A stretch of DNA of 64,000 nt, taken from Stutzerimonas stutzeri TS44. GTDB taxonomy: Bacteria; Pseudomonadota; Gammaproteobacteria; Pseudomonadales; Pseudomonadaceae. The notes under the pieces are model-generated. The model was not told the DNA's origin, searched no databases, and saw only the letters and a program-made list of their open reading frames with translations. The position numbers and the translations under genes are program-made. Position 1 is the stretch's first letter. The number at the start of each line of letters is the position of its first letter. Of this stretch, positions 29,268-42,372 are shown piece after piece. The stretch spans positions 48,795 to 112,794 of the forward strand of contig AJXE01000014.1 of the NCBI GenBank assembly GCA_000263395.1, given 5' to 3'.

Positions 29268-29549
29268 TCAATCGCTGGTCTGTGCTTTCGATTCCGCCTG
29301 CTCGATCTGCTGCAGGCGCTTGTCGTAGGCCTGGCATTCGTCGCCCAGCTGGTCGGCGGTGCGCCTGGCCTGCATCTCGCGGATTTCCTCGTTGATCTCC
29401 CTGGCGCGCTGCGGGTCGCTGCGCGCCAGCTGGTTGACGCGCTCGGCCAGTTGCTCGGCCTTGGCCGTGACCTCATCCGGTGTGCATGTGGCGTAGGCGC
29501 CCGGGCTGGCGAGCAGCGCGACGACGAGCGGAACGATCAGATGGCGCAT
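29268..29549 (-). CDS. Small exported helical protein
   Basis: 93 residues from an ATG with GAGGAG upstream. Signal peptide MRHLIVPLVVALLASPGAYA, then a charged, fully helical mature part (EVTAKAEQLAERVNQLAR, REINEEIREMQARR) with two cysteines (C22 and C70). Resembles small periplasmic coiled-coil proteins; no named family recognised. Convergent with the helicase gene and divergent from the 29707 gene. Confidence 0.72.
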   Translation of the reverse strand: MRHLIVPLVVALLASPGAYATCTPDEVTAKAEQLAERVNQLARSDPQRAREINEEIREMQARRTADQLGDECQAYDKRLQQIEQAESKAQTSD

Positions 29550-29706
29550 GGCGGTACTCCTCGGTTCGGCGTTCTGCCACGGTGGATCGCCACGCGCACG
29601 CTTTAGTTCAGCGCCTGGCGCGCGGCGAACCCTCATCGCGCCGGCTAGTCCCAACTGCAGACGCCTCGTTTTCCGCGGGGCGATGATCCGCCACGGGAGA
29701 CGAGCC

Positions 29707-30093
29707 ATGAGCTACAACTGGGACCTGCTGCTGCGCCTGCTGCACGAAGTCCGGCAGTCAGCCAACGACAGCTTCAAGCCGCGCCGCTACGCCGAGGACT
29801 ACGCCGCCGAGCTGGAGAGCGCCGGACGAGCGCTGCCCAATCTCGACAGCCTGCGCGCCGAGGCGGCGGACTACGAACATCTGCTGTTCGAGGGTGGCTT
29901 CATCGCCTCGCGACCCGAGGAGGCTGGCGGCAACGGCGAAAACTTCGTGCTGACCGAACGTGGTGCGCGCCTGCTGGCGATCCTCGAAGGCCAGGAACCG
30001 GGCAGCGACGCGCTGCGCCAGCGCCTCAGCGAGCAGGGCGAGGACGCGCTGGCACCGGAACTGTTCGATCGTCTGGCCGCCGGCGGCCGGTAA
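29707..30093 (+). CDS. Probable winged-helix regulator (DUF2513-like)
   Basis: 128 residues. WDLLLRLLHEVRQSAND at the start, YEHLLFEGGFIASRPEE in the middle and ENFVLTERGARLLAILEG form the pattern of a small winged helix (helix, recognition helix, wing, final helix) as in DUF2513. Probably a DNA-binding protein, but this is structural inference. The preceding ATG context (GGGAGACGAGCC) supports the start. Confidence 0.65.
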   Translation: MSYNWDLLLRLLHEVRQSANDSFKPRRYAEDYAAELESAGRALPNLDSLRAEAADYEHLLFEGGFIASRPEEAGGNGENFVLTERGARLLAILEGQEPGSDALRQRLSEQGEDALAPELFDRLAAGGR

Positions 30094-30150
30094 CTACAGC
30101 GGCGCGCTGGCCGAGGCCGATACTGGCGATGCGACGCACGGGCACTGCGC

Positions 30151-31113
30151 TCAACGGCGCTGCAGGTAGTGCACGCTGAACAGCTCGCGAGGGTCGGTCC
30201 ACTGCGCGCGGCAGTCGAAGCCGGCGCCAGCGGCCAGCGCGGCGAAGGAGTGCAGCGTGTATTTGTAGGAGTTTTCCGTGTGCAGGCTTTCGCCGGCGTC
30301 GAAATGGAAGCACCGGCCCTCGACGCTCACATCCTGCGCCTGGCGACTGAGCAGATGCATCTCGATGCGCGACTCGGCCTCGTTGAAGAAGGCGTGGTGG
30401 GCGAAGCGCGACGGGTCGATGTCGCTGTCCAGCTCGTTGCCGATGCGCTGCAGCAGGTTCAGGTTGAAGGCGGCGGTGACCTGCGCGCGGTCGTTGTAAG
30501 CCGCTTCCAGCAGCTCGCGCGGCTTGACCAGGTCGACGCCGATGAGCAGACCGCCGCCGACCGGCAGTACCTCGTGCAAGTGACGCAGCAAGGCCGCGGC
30601 TTCCTCCGGGGTGAAGTTGCCGATGCTCGAGCCGGGAAAGAACACCAGCGGGTGCTCGCTGGCGAAGTCCTCGGGTAGCGCCAGTTCGTGGGAGAAATCG
30701 GTGCAGGCGGCGTGCACCTCCAGCCACGGGTAGTCGGCGGCCAGGCGCTGGGTGCTGCTGCGCAGGAAGTCCTCGCTGATGTCGATGCCCAGATAACTGG
30801 CCGGATGCAGCGCCTCGAGCAGCAGGCGCACCTTGCGGCTGGCGCCGCTGCCCAGCTCGATCAGATCGCTGCGCGGACCGGCGATCTCGCGGATATCGCC
30901 CGCCGCGTCGGCCAGGATGCGCTCCTCGGTACGGGTGAGGTAGTACTCCGGCTGCTGGCAGATCTGCTCGAACAGCTCGGAGCCGCGCCGATCGTAGAAG
31001 AACTTGGGCGACACCCGTTTCGGCGTGGCGGCGAACCCGCGCAGGGTTTCCTCGCGCAGCGAGGCCGCATGCGGTTGTTGCAGTCGGTCATGGAAATGAA
31101 TGGCCAGCGCCAT
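30151..31113 (-). CDS. egtD: L-histidine N(alpha)-methyltransferase EgtD
   Basis: 320 residues; makes hercynine (trimethyl-histidine) from histidine and three SAM, the first step of ergothioneine synthesis. Family phrases: KRVSPKFFYDRRGSELFEQI, EYYLTRTEERIL, SAM motif LIELGSGASRKVRLLL, YLGIDISEDFL, FPGSSIGNFTPEEA and YNDRAQVTAAFNLNLL. It lies 2 bp after the egtB stop on the same strand, so the two form an operon. Confidence 0.93.
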   Translation of the reverse strand: MALAIHFHDRLQQPHAASLREETLRGFAATPKRVSPKFFYDRRGSELFEQICQQPEYYLTRTEERILADAAGDIREIAGPRSDLIELGSGASRKVRLLLEALHPASYLGIDISEDFLRSSTQRLAADYPWLEVHAACTDFSHELALPEDFASEHPLVFFPGSSIGNFTPEEAAALLRHLHEVLPVGGGLLIGVDLVKPRELLEAAYNDRAQVTAAFNLNLLQRIGNELDSDIDPSRFAHHAFFNEAESRIEMHLLSRQAQDVSVEGRCFHFDAGESLHTENSYKYTLHSFAALAAGAGFDCRAQWTDPRELFSVHYLQRR

Positions 31114-31115
31114 CT

Positions 31116-32411
31116 TCAGAGCCCCCTGGCCAGGCGCAGCCCGGCAAACTGCCAGCGCATCGCCGGCTGGAAGAAATTGCGGTAGGTGATCCGCAGGTGC
31201 GATTGCGGCGTGGCGCAGCAACCGCCGCGCAACACCATCTGGCCGGACATGAACTTGCCGTTGTACTCGCCGAGGCTGCCGGGCAGCGGGCGAAAACCCG
31301 GATAGGGCAGGTAGGCGCTGGCCGTCCATTCCCAGACGTCACCGAACAGCTGCTGCGGGCCGTCGTGTGTGCTGGATGCAGCGACCGGCTGCAGGTGGTC
31401 GCTCTCGAGAAAGTTGCCCGTCAGCGGCTGGTCGGCCGCAGCGACTTCCCACTCCGCCTCGCTCGGCAGCCGGGCGCCGGCCCAGCGGGCATAGGCGTCG
31501 GCCTCGTAATAGCTGACATGGCAGACCGGCGCGTGCGGGTCCAGCGGGCGCAGTCCGCCGAGGGTCATCTCCAGCCAGGCGTCCTCGGCGCGCAGCCAGT
31601 ACAGCGGCGCGTGCCAGCCGGCCTGCTGGATCAGGTCCCAGCCATCGGACAGCCACAGTTCCGGGCGCACATAGCCGCCATCGGCGATAAATGATAGGTA
31701 CTCGGCGTTGCTCACCGGCCGCTCGGCGAGCTGGAAATCCTCGACGAACTGGCGATGCCGTGGCGTTTCGCAATCGAAGGCGAAGCCGCCGCCGGCGTGG
31801 CCGATGTGCTGCACGCCGCCGGCATGCTCGTGCCAGCGCGGCCGCTGCGGCGGGGTGCTGGGTGGCGGTTGCAGGTCGTCGCGATAGATCGGGTGCAGCG
31901 GGTTCTGCGCGAGGATGTGCTTGATGTCCATCAGCAGCAGCTCCTGGTGCTGCTGCTCGTGCTGCAAACCGAGTTCGACGCGCCGGGCGATCTCGCTGGC
32001 CTGCGCGGGTGGCAGGGCAATCAGCAGCTCGCCCATCGCCTGGTCGACATGCCGGCGGTAGCGGTAGATTTCGTCCACGCCCGGGCGCGACAGCACGCCG
32101 CGCGAGGCGCGCGGAAATGGCGTGCCGTGGGTCTGGTAGTAGGAGTTGAACAGGTAGTCGTAGGCGTCGTTCAGGCGCCGATAGCCGGGCAGGTAGGGCA
32201 GCAGCAGGAAGGTCTCGAAGAACCAGCTGACATGCGCCAGATGCCATTTCGGCGGGCTGACGGCAGGCATGCTCTGGATCACGTAATCCTCGACCTGCAG
32301 CGGCGCGCAGAGTGCCTCGCTGGTGCCGCGCACCTGCCGGTAGCGGTCGAGCAGACCGCCTGGCTGCGACGCTGCCGGATGCGCCCGCGCCTGTCCTGCC
32401 AGATTGATCAT
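31116..32411 (-). CDS. egtB: Ergothioneine synthase EgtB (sulfoxide-forming)
   Basis: 431 residues. N-terminal DinB-like domain with the iron ligands H60 (KWHLAHVSWFFE) and H151/H155 (LQHEQQHQE); C-terminal formylglycine-enzyme/sulfatase-modifying domain with RPVSNAEYLSFI, GARLPSEAEWEVAA, FGDVWEWTASAYLPYPGF and VLRGGCCATP. The non-haem iron enzyme joins hercynine to a thiol (gamma-Glu-Cys or Cys) with O2. No egtA, egtC or egtE is adjacent; in proteobacterial egtBD pairs the last steps come from genes elsewhere. OvoA-type substrate use cannot be fully excluded. Confidence 0.92.
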   Translation of the reverse strand: MINLAGQARAHPAASQPGGLLDRYRQVRGTSEALCAPLQVEDYVIQSMPAVSPPKWHLAHVSWFFETFLLLPYLPGYRRLNDAYDYLFNSYYQTHGTPFPRASRGVLSRPGVDEIYRYRRHVDQAMGELLIALPPAQASEIARRVELGLQHEQQHQELLLMDIKHILAQNPLHPIYRDDLQPPPSTPPQRPRWHEHAGGVQHIGHAGGGFAFDCETPRHRQFVEDFQLAERPVSNAEYLSFIADGGYVRPELWLSDGWDLIQQAGWHAPLYWLRAEDAWLEMTLGGLRPLDPHAPVCHVSYYEADAYARWAGARLPSEAEWEVAAADQPLTGNFLESDHLQPVAASSTHDGPQQLFGDVWEWTASAYLPYPGFRPLPGSLGEYNGKFMSGQMVLRGGCCATPQSHLRITYRNFFQPAMRWQFAGLRLARGL

Positions 32412-32545
32412 GAGCGTTCCCCCCTGCCGTTCGTGCGGTCGCGGCCGCCTCCAGATAGCGACTCGAAGCGCAGCGCAAAAGTTCGCGCGCCGGCCGCCCT
32501 GTTTGAGAAAAGCAGCAGATCGCCCGTTGCGAAAGCCGGGAGCGC

Positions 32546-32851
32546 TCAGTAGTTGGGCGTGGTTTCCGGGATGGCGCTGTCATCGGTGATGAAGGGCATC
32601 GTCCACGGCTCCAGGGTGCAGCCCTTGGCGAGCAGTTCCTGGCGGGTCTGCTCGATCACCTGGGCCATGCGCAGCGGATCGGCGTAGTCGCGCACCTGCG
32701 CCACGCGCGCCAGCTCCGCGCCGCTGCCGCTCATCACGGTGAAGCCGAAACTGTCGTCAGCGGGGTTGGCGCTGGTCACGCAGCCGCAGGGCAGGAAGGC
32801 TTCGGCGGCCAGTTGCATGGCGTTGTCGAGGCTGAGCGGGGTGGTGGTCAT
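32546..32851 (-). CDS. DUF1652-like small protein
   Basis: 101 residues. The pattern AAEAFLPCGCVTSANPADDSF-F-VMSG-ELARVAQV and later VIEQTRQELLAKG recalls pseudomonad DUF1652 proteins (AFLP-x-C motif and a helical R-x-EL end). Function unknown. No signal peptide. On the same strand as egtB, 134 bp upstream, but probably separate. Family assignment is tentative. Confidence 0.6.
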   Translation of the reverse strand: MTTTPLSLDNAMQLAAEAFLPCGCVTSANPADDSFGFTVMSGSGAELARVAQVRDYADPLRMAQVIEQTRQELLAKGCTLEPWTMPFITDDSAIPETTPNY

Positions 32852-32968
32852 GGCGGGCTCCGTGGCGTGGCGATGTCAGAAGGTTGACCGCCAGAGCGCG
32901 ATGCCGTTTCCACGCCGCCGACCGGCTGTCGCTTGTGCCGCATCCTGCGCGGCAGCATATTCGAGCGC

Positions 32969-37222
<4,254 letters not shown>

Positions 37223-37259
37223 TGGCTGGCCGAGCTGGACGCGTCGGAGCAGGAGGCGG

Positions 37260-38138
37260 TCAGGCGCGCGCTGCTGCGGCACTAGCTGGCAGGCATTCGA
37301 GGCCGGCGAGGTCCTGGCGCATCTGCTGCAAACGCCGGGCAAGGTGCTCGCGCTGGCGCGCGTCGGCCATGCCGTGCAGGTCGGCCAGCAGGGCCAGCAC
37401 GGCCCGTTCGGCGTGCCGCAGTGCGGCACGGTCGGCCTCGTCGAGCAGCGCTTCGCGATCCTGCAGCAGCCGGGCGATGCGCGCGGCGAAATCGGCCCGA
37501 TCGCGCTGGCGCACGCTGTCGAGCAGCTCGCGCTGCCAGTGCTCGCGGTTGCTCAGCCAGCGTGCGTTCTGCTCGCCCAGGCTGTGCGACCAGGCCAGCA
37601 CGCGCTGGCGTTGCGCCGCATCGAGCGGGCCGAGCCAGTGTTCGAGACGTTCGCCCATGCGCTCGGCACGTTCGCGAATTTGCTGGGGCAACGGCGGCGC
37701 CAGGTATTGCTCGCGGTGTTCGCGTTGATCCGCCTCCAGCGCCTGCGCCAGCTCGCGCACCTGCGCGTCGTCCAGTGCGCGCAGCAGTTCGGTGGCGGTG
37801 GGGGTGATCTCAACCGCGATGGCCTGGATCGCCTGGCGGATGTCCCGGTAGTACGGCCGCAGCTGGTCGCCGTCCAGCCTGCGGTGGGCGCTGTCGTGTT
37901 GCAGGCGCTGCAGATCGTCGAGCAGGTCCGGTAGCTGGCTGCGGCAATGCCAGGCCAGATGCCTCCTGATCCGCTCGCGAAGCCGGTCTTGCTGTGCGCG
38001 GTTCAGGTCGAGGTAGTCGTTGAGCGACCACGGCACCAGCACGTCGAGGTTGCGATAGACCAGCGTCGCGCGGCTGCAGCCGACCAGCACAACGCTGCAG
38101 AACAGTAGCGACAACAGTACCCGGCAGGTGCGGTGCAT
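37260..38138 (-). CDS. DUF6279-type lipoprotein
   Basis: 292 residues with a lipoprotein signal (RVLLSLLFCSVVLVGCS, lipobox LVGC, C21). The mature part is strongly helical and arginine/glutamine-rich: RNLDVLVPWSLNDYLDLNRAQQDRLR is the hallmark I associate with pseudomonad DUF6279 lipoproteins. Several RR/EH helices follow; function unknown. The ATG at 38138 has GAGG upstream; one at 38162 is possible. It converges with lhr and overlaps the 20-codon tail lost after the amber stop. Confidence 0.78.
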   Translation of the reverse strand: MHRTCRVLLSLLFCSVVLVGCSRATLVYRNLDVLVPWSLNDYLDLNRAQQDRLRERIRRHLAWHCRSQLPDLLDDLQRLQHDSAHRRLDGDQLRPYYRDIRQAIQAIAVEITPTATELLRALDDAQVRELAQALEADQREHREQYLAPPLPQQIRERAERMGERLEHWLGPLDAAQRQRVLAWSHSLGEQNARWLSNREHWQRELLDSVRQRDRADFAARIARLLQDREALLDEADRAALRHAERAVLALLADLHGMADARQREHLARRLQQMRQDLAGLECLPASAAAARA

Positions 38139-38290
38139 CGTCGGTCCTCGTCTGTTCATCATCCGCGCGCGCCTGGGCTGGGTTTTCGTCGGGCGATAGG
38201 TGAAAACCCGCCGCGCACGCGGTCACTTCTAGCGTAGGCCGCGTCCCAGGGCGCGGTGGCGATTCATTCAATCAACGCGGGAGAAATACC

Positions 38291-38479
38291 ATGCACGCAC
38301 AGATCAAGCACCTGAGCGGTGAGAATGTTCCCAAGGCATGGCGCCCGACCTGGGCGGTGTGCTGGGTCGTGGAGCTGGATGGCGCGGTGATCGGCGGGCC
38401 TTACGCCAGCGAAGCGCAGGCCCGTGCGGTGGCCAACGGCGACGAGGAGCCGCGCCTGTCGCAGACGCCGGCACCCTGA
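38291..38479 (+). CDS. Small hypothetical protein
   Basis: 62 residues, start supported by GGGAGA 7-10 bp upstream. It reads MHAQIKHLSGENVPKAWRPT, then WAVCWVVELDGAVIGGPYAS and a helix with A-ARAVANGDEEP. A compact beta-strand/helix pattern; no family recognised. Convergent with the following lipoprotein gene. Confidence 0.55.
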   Translation: MHAQIKHLSGENVPKAWRPTWAVCWVVELDGAVIGGPYASEAQARAVANGDEEPRLSQTPAP

Positions 38480-38486
38480 CTGGCGT

Positions 38487-39047
38487 TCAGCGTGGCTGTT
38501 GCGCCTGCTCCAGGCAGTACTGCGGGCAGGGCGCGCGATACTCGGCGGCTGGCGGCGGCGGTTCGACCAGTTGCGACACCAGCGCCAGGGCCTTCTCGAA
38601 GGACGGATAGCCGCTCTGGGCGACGTCGAGCTGCGCGTAGGCTTCGCGGTAGGCGTCCGCCTTGGCGATGTCGCGCTCCTCGATCAGATAGGGCTCCATG
38701 TAAATCTTGTAGAGCAGGGCGACCGCGTGCGGATGGCCCTTGTCCTTGGCCTTCTCCAGCAGGTGCAGCACCTCGGAGGGTTCCGGGCCGAGGCGGATCA
38801 TCAACAGCGCCTGGTAGAACTCGGTTTCGCCGCGTCGATCCTGTGGCGCGCTGCGGTCGAGCAGCGCATCGGCCAGCTCGTAGCCTTCCTCGTCTCCGGA
38901 GGCGATCAGGATCTTCGCCTGCAGCAGGTCGTTCTGGTACAGCAGGCGTTCCGCCCGGCAGCGGCTGTCGCTCCAGGGCTGGTCGCACGATTGTGAAGCG
39001 CAGCCGCCGAGCAACATCAGCAGCGCAATCGCCAGCGCATGTCTCAT
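38487..39047 (-). CDS. Small lipoprotein with Sel1-like helical repeats
   Basis: 186 residues. Lipoprotein signal MRHALAIALLMLLGGC (C16). The mature region has paired helices (AERLLYQNDLLQAKILIASGDEEGYELADALL, shown here in part; HLLEKAKDKGHPHAVALLYKIYM) of the TPR/Sel1 type, and cysteines C16, C21, C30 and a CPQYC near the C-terminus that could form disulfides. Function unknown; probably anchored in the outer membrane or inner membrane. Confidence 0.7.
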   Translation of the reverse strand: MRHALAIALLMLLGGCASQSCDQPWSDSRCRAERLLYQNDLLQAKILIASGDEEGYELADALLDRSAPQDRRGETEFYQALLMIRLGPEPSEVLHLLEKAKDKGHPHAVALLYKIYMEPYLIEERDIAKADAYREAYAQLDVAQSGYPSFEKALALVSQLVEPPPPAAEYRAPCPQYCLEQAQQPR

Positions 39048-39120
39048 TGTGAACTCGCTCTCCTTTTGAGGTTCGCCAGTATGGGCCGTGCGCACCGCGC
39101 TTCGCCAGAGTCGTTTGCGC

Positions 39121-39888
39121 TCAGTAGGTGGTGCAGGGGGCGTTCATCCGCTGCAGTCCGTAGCGGCGCAACAGGCCCTGCCAGCGGGCGCTGTGCGGCA
39201 GATCGGTGATCAGCTGCTGGATGAACTGTGTCGCGGCCGGGTTGAGGCTGGAGGTAATGAGGATGTGGCGCTCGAAGGTGTAGAGCGGCACATCGGATAC
39301 GTGCAGGCGTGCCGGCGGTATCTCGGTGGTTTCGTAGAAGTAGCGCGCCGAGCGCGGCAGCAGCGCAACGTCGATGCGCCCGGAGAGCAGTTTGTGCAGG
39401 TTCTGCAGATCCGAATGCACGTCCTCGCGACGAATCCGGCCCTTGTCGATGTCGTCCTGCAGGGTCTGGTAGTAATGCCCGAGCACGCCGCCGAGGCGTT
39501 GGCCATACAGCGATTCGGGGCCTTCGTAATCGAACGGACGGCTCGCTGGCGAAACGAAGTCCTGGGTGTCGCAGAGCAGCGGCGACGTCCATCGCGCGCG
39601 GGCGACCAGCCTGGCCGGGAAGAACTCCGGCGTGGTCCACAGCAGCACGCCGGGGCGGTTTTCGGCGAGGCGGGCGTCGAGTCGTCGGCGCGGCAGCTGG
39701 CTCAGCGCGAAAAAATAGCGATCATGGTTGGACGGATGCTGGTTGAGCAGTTCTACCAGCGTCTCGGACAGCCCCGGATTCTGCCCGGCGGCAAAGGGTG
39801 GCGAGGTGTGATAGGTCCAGACCTCGATCCGCTCGGTCGCCTGGGCACTCAACGAACAGAGAAGCAGCAGCGCAAGCAGTCTGAGCAT
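39121..39888 (-). CDS. Periplasmic substrate-binding-like protein (SBP_bac_3 fold)
   Basis: 255 residues with a signal peptide (MLRLLALLLLCSLSAQA). The mature part looks like a small solute-binding protein: IEVWTYHTSPPFA near the start (ligand-binding loop), ENRPGVLLWTTPEFF, and RIDVALLPRSARYFYE in the second lobe. Such stand-alone proteins in pseudomonads often resemble sensor domains rather than transporter parts; no permease gene is near. Ligand unknown. Confidence 0.75.
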   Translation of the reverse strand: MLRLLALLLLCSLSAQATERIEVWTYHTSPPFAAGQNPGLSETLVELLNQHPSNHDRYFFALSQLPRRRLDARLAENRPGVLLWTTPEFFPARLVARARWTSPLLCDTQDFVSPASRPFDYEGPESLYGQRLGGVLGHYYQTLQDDIDKGRIRREDVHSDLQNLHKLLSGRIDVALLPRSARYFYETTEIPPARLHVSDVPLYTFERHILITSSLNPAATQFIQQLITDLPHSARWQGLLRRYGLQRMNAPCTTY

Positions 39889-40014
39889 CGATGATCCGCC
39901 GGAAGAAAGAGAATCCGCCGTAGCGGATTCGAGGGCAATGCTGTTCTCGGACAGCACTGCGCTCAGACTGGTTCAGCCGTTCGAATGCCGCAAGCGCTTG
40001 CGGGCGAGGCGGTC

Positions 40015-40740
40015 TCAGAAACGCTCGTGTTCGCCGAGAAAACGCCACTGGCCCAGCGGCAGCCTGGCCATCGACAGCCGGCCGATGCGGATGCGCTTGT
40101 AGCCGAGCACGCGCAGGCCGATGGCTTCGCAGAGCATGCGCAACTCGCCGGGTTGCGGTTGTTTGACGGCCACGCGCAGGTGAGTTTCGTTCTGCCAGCT
40201 GGCCTTGGCTTTGGGCAGAATCCGGCCGCGATGGCCGATGCCTTTGCCGAGCAGTGCCAGGCCGTCCGCTTCCGGTTCGCCGCTGACCTCGACGATGAAT
40301 TCCTGCTCCAGCTTGCTGCGCGCGTCGCTCAGCAGGCGGATCACTTCGCGTTGCTGGCTGAACACCAGCAGCCCGCTGGCTTCATCCTCCAGCGGCAGCA
40401 GCACGTTCTGGCGCAGCAGATGGCGTTGCAGCGGGGCGGTGGTGCTCGGGTCTTCGGCCCAGTGCCCGGCGGCCGCGAGCAGTTGCAACGCGGTGGCGGC
40501 ATCGCCCGGCACGGCCTGACCGGCCGGCTTGTGCAGCAGCAGCGTGACCGGGGCGATCTCGCGCGCGCTGGCGCCCGGCAGCAGGGCCAGTCGTTGCGCC
40601 GGCTGGACCTTGAAGAACGGCGCCTGCACGATCTGCTCGTCCACCGTCACCCAGCCGCCTTCGATATACAGCTCGGCCTCGCGTCGGGAGCAGCCGAGCT
40701 GTTCGGCAAGGCGTTTGGACAGGCGTACGGGGTCGGTCAT
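40015..40740 (-). CDS. RsuA/RluF-like pseudouridine synthase homologue, catalytic Asp not conserved
   Basis: 241 residues. N-terminal S4 RNA-binding domain (RLSKRLAEQLGCSRREAELYIEGGWVTV, residues about 6-33), then a pseudouridine synthase-like domain ending with KRIRIGRLSMARLPLGQWR. In active enzymes the catalytic loop reads GRLD-x-x-T/S-x-GL. Here the matching stretch is LPLEDEASGLLVFS: the position of the catalytic Asp appears to be Glu, and the flanking Arg is Pro. It may be inactive, have shifted chemistry (the next residue is Asp), or act only as an RNA-binding protein. Confidence 0.75.
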   Translation of the reverse strand: MTDPVRLSKRLAEQLGCSRREAELYIEGGWVTVDEQIVQAPFFKVQPAQRLALLPGASAREIAPVTLLLHKPAGQAVPGDAATALQLLAAAGHWAEDPSTTAPLQRHLLRQNVLLPLEDEASGLLVFSQQREVIRLLSDARSKLEQEFIVEVSGEPEADGLALLGKGIGHRGRILPKAKASWQNETHLRVAVKQPQPGELRMLCEAIGLRVLGYKRIRIGRLSMARLPLGQWRFLGEHERF

Positions 40741-40761
40741 GGTGGGCTCGGCAGGAGGGGT

Positions 40762-40804
40762 AAAAAAACGCGGCGAGCCGGTGCGCGGATGGCAGGGCTC
40801 GCCG
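40762..40804 (-). terminator. Rho-independent terminator of the 58-residue gene
   Basis: On the minus strand a 9-bp stem CGGCGAGCC/GGCTCGCCG (arms 40796-40804 and 40771-40779) is followed by a run of seven T residues. It ends the small gene that stops at 40831 and lies before the pseudouridine synthase-like gene, separating the two units. Confidence 0.8.
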
Positions 40805-40830
40805 AGGGGCGTTTCAGCGGGAGGGGTCGA

Positions 40831-41007
40831 TCACTTCTTGCTGATGGTGATCTGGCGCGACGGCCCTTGGGTCTGGCCGCTGACTCCGTTGGGAATCTGC
40901 TGGATTTCACCGCCGGCCTTGAGGAAGGCGGCCATCTGGGCAGCCAGGGACTGGCTGGTTTCGAAGGCGGGTTCGGGCTTGCGCTTGGCAGCGACTTTGC
41001 TGGTCAT
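40831..41007 (-). CDS. Small basic protein, unknown function
   Basis: 58 residues: MTSKVAAKRKPEPAFETSQS, then SLAAQMAAFLKAGGEIQQI and a basic tail ending ITISKK. The start is ATG at 41007 with GGAAAA upstream, and a terminator follows, so it is a complete small unit. The helix LAAQMAAFLKAGG resembles the transcript-binding ends of small pseudomonad regulators, but no family is recognised. Confidence 0.65.
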   Translation of the reverse strand: MTSKVAAKRKPEPAFETSQSLAAQMAAFLKAGGEIQQIPNGVSGQTQGPSRQITISKK

Positions 41008-41167
41008 GATCACTTTTCCGTTAAGCAGTCGAACCGGGCATTATACAGATTTTATTGACTTTTGTCCGATTTTCCGCTGGGGCGCTGCGCGGAGGCTCAA
41101 GGGTGCGCATTCGGCGCCTTTGTTCTTTACTGAGGCGGGTCGTCGAATCGATCCGTCGGAGCAGCCC

Positions 41168-42313
41168 ATGTCGCGTGATCTGATTGCCGTTGTATGCGCC
41201 GCGCTGTTCGTTGCCTCGAGCGCGCTTGTCGCGGCCGAACCGCAGCGTTTTCGCAGCGAGCTCGGCCAGTTGCGCCTGGATGAGGTGGCGACGGGGCTGG
41301 AAAACCCCTGGGCGCTGGCCTTCCTGCCGGATGGCGAGCACCTGCTGGTGACCGAGCGTCCCGGCCGGTTGCGCCTGGTGGGGCTGGATGGTTCGCGTTC
41401 GACACCGCTGGCCGGGGTGCCCGAGGTGTTCGCCCGTGGCCAGGGTGGCTTGCTCGATGTGGCGCTGTCGCCGACGTTCCCGCGCGACCGGCTGGTGTAT
41501 CTCAGCTATGCGGAGGCCGGCGACAACGGCCACGCCGGCACCACGGTGGGGCGCGGGCGCTTGAGCGAGGATCGCGCGCGGCTGGAGGATTTTCAGGTGA
41601 TCTTCCGCCAGCAGCCCAAGCTGTCCACGGGCGTGCACTTCGGTTCGCGGCTGGTGTTCGATCGCGACGGCTACCTGTTCATCGCGCTCGGCGAGAACAA
41701 TCAGCGGCCCACCGCGCAGGAACTGGACAAGCTGCAGGGCAAGCTGGTGCGCCTTTATCCCGATGGTCGCGTGCCAGAGGACAACCCCTTCGTCGACCGC
41801 CAGGGCGCACGGCCGGAGATCTGGTCCTACGGCCATCGCAACCAGCAGGGTGCCGCCCTTAACCCGTGGAGCGGGCAGCTCTGGACCCACGAGCACGGCC
41901 CGCGTGGTGGCGACGAGATCAACATCCCCCAGCCGGGGAAAAACTACGGCTGGCCGCTGGCCACGCACGGCATCAACTACAGCCTGCTGCCGATCCCCGA
42001 GGCGCAGGGCAAGACCGTGGCAGGCACCGAACCGCCGCTGTACGTCTGGAAGAAGTCGCCGGCCATCAGCGGCATGGCGTTCTACGACGCCGAACGCTTC
42101 CCCGCCTGGCAGCACAGCCTGTTCATCGGCGCATTGTCGGCGCAGACACTGATCCGCCTGGAGCTGGACGGCGACCGCGTGGTGCATGAGGAGCGCCTGC
42201 TGGATGCGCTCGGTGAGCGTATCCGCGACGTGCGCCTCGGCCCGGACGGCTATCTGTACCTGCTCACCGATGCCGCCGAGGGCCGCCTGCTGCGGCTGGG
42301 GCTGCAGCCCTGA
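41168..42313 (+). CDS. PQQ-dependent sugar dehydrogenase (YliI/Asd-type)
   Basis: 381 residues, exported (signal peptide MSRDLIAVVCAALFVASSALVAA). Six-bladed beta-propeller of the soluble glucose/aldose dehydrogenase family: ENPWALAFLPDG-LLVTERPGRLRLV, GLLDVALSPTFPRDRLVYLSY, GVHFGSRLVFDRDGYLFIALGE, YGHRNQQGAALNPWSGQLWTHEHGPRGGDE (catalytic H and Ca/PQQ contacts), and GKNYGWPLATHGINY. Oxidises aldose sugars in the periplasm with PQQ. GGAG precedes the ATG. Single gene. Confidence 0.9.
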   Translation: MSRDLIAVVCAALFVASSALVAAEPQRFRSELGQLRLDEVATGLENPWALAFLPDGEHLLVTERPGRLRLVGLDGSRSTPLAGVPEVFARGQGGLLDVALSPTFPRDRLVYLSYAEAGDNGHAGTTVGRGRLSEDRARLEDFQVIFRQQPKLSTGVHFGSRLVFDRDGYLFIALGENNQRPTAQELDKLQGKLVRLYPDGRVPEDNPFVDRQGARPEIWSYGHRNQQGAALNPWSGQLWTHEHGPRGGDEINIPQPGKNYGWPLATHGINYSLLPIPEAQGKTVAGTEPPLYVWKKSPAISGMAFYDAERFPAWQHSLFIGALSAQTLIRLELDGDRVVHEERLLDALGERIRDVRLGPDGYLYLLTDAAEGRLLRLGLQP

Positions 42314-42372
42314 TGCGCGGCCTGCGGGCGCGGGCAGCCTGCTAGAATCAGCGCCTTTCTGCTTCCGGGATC

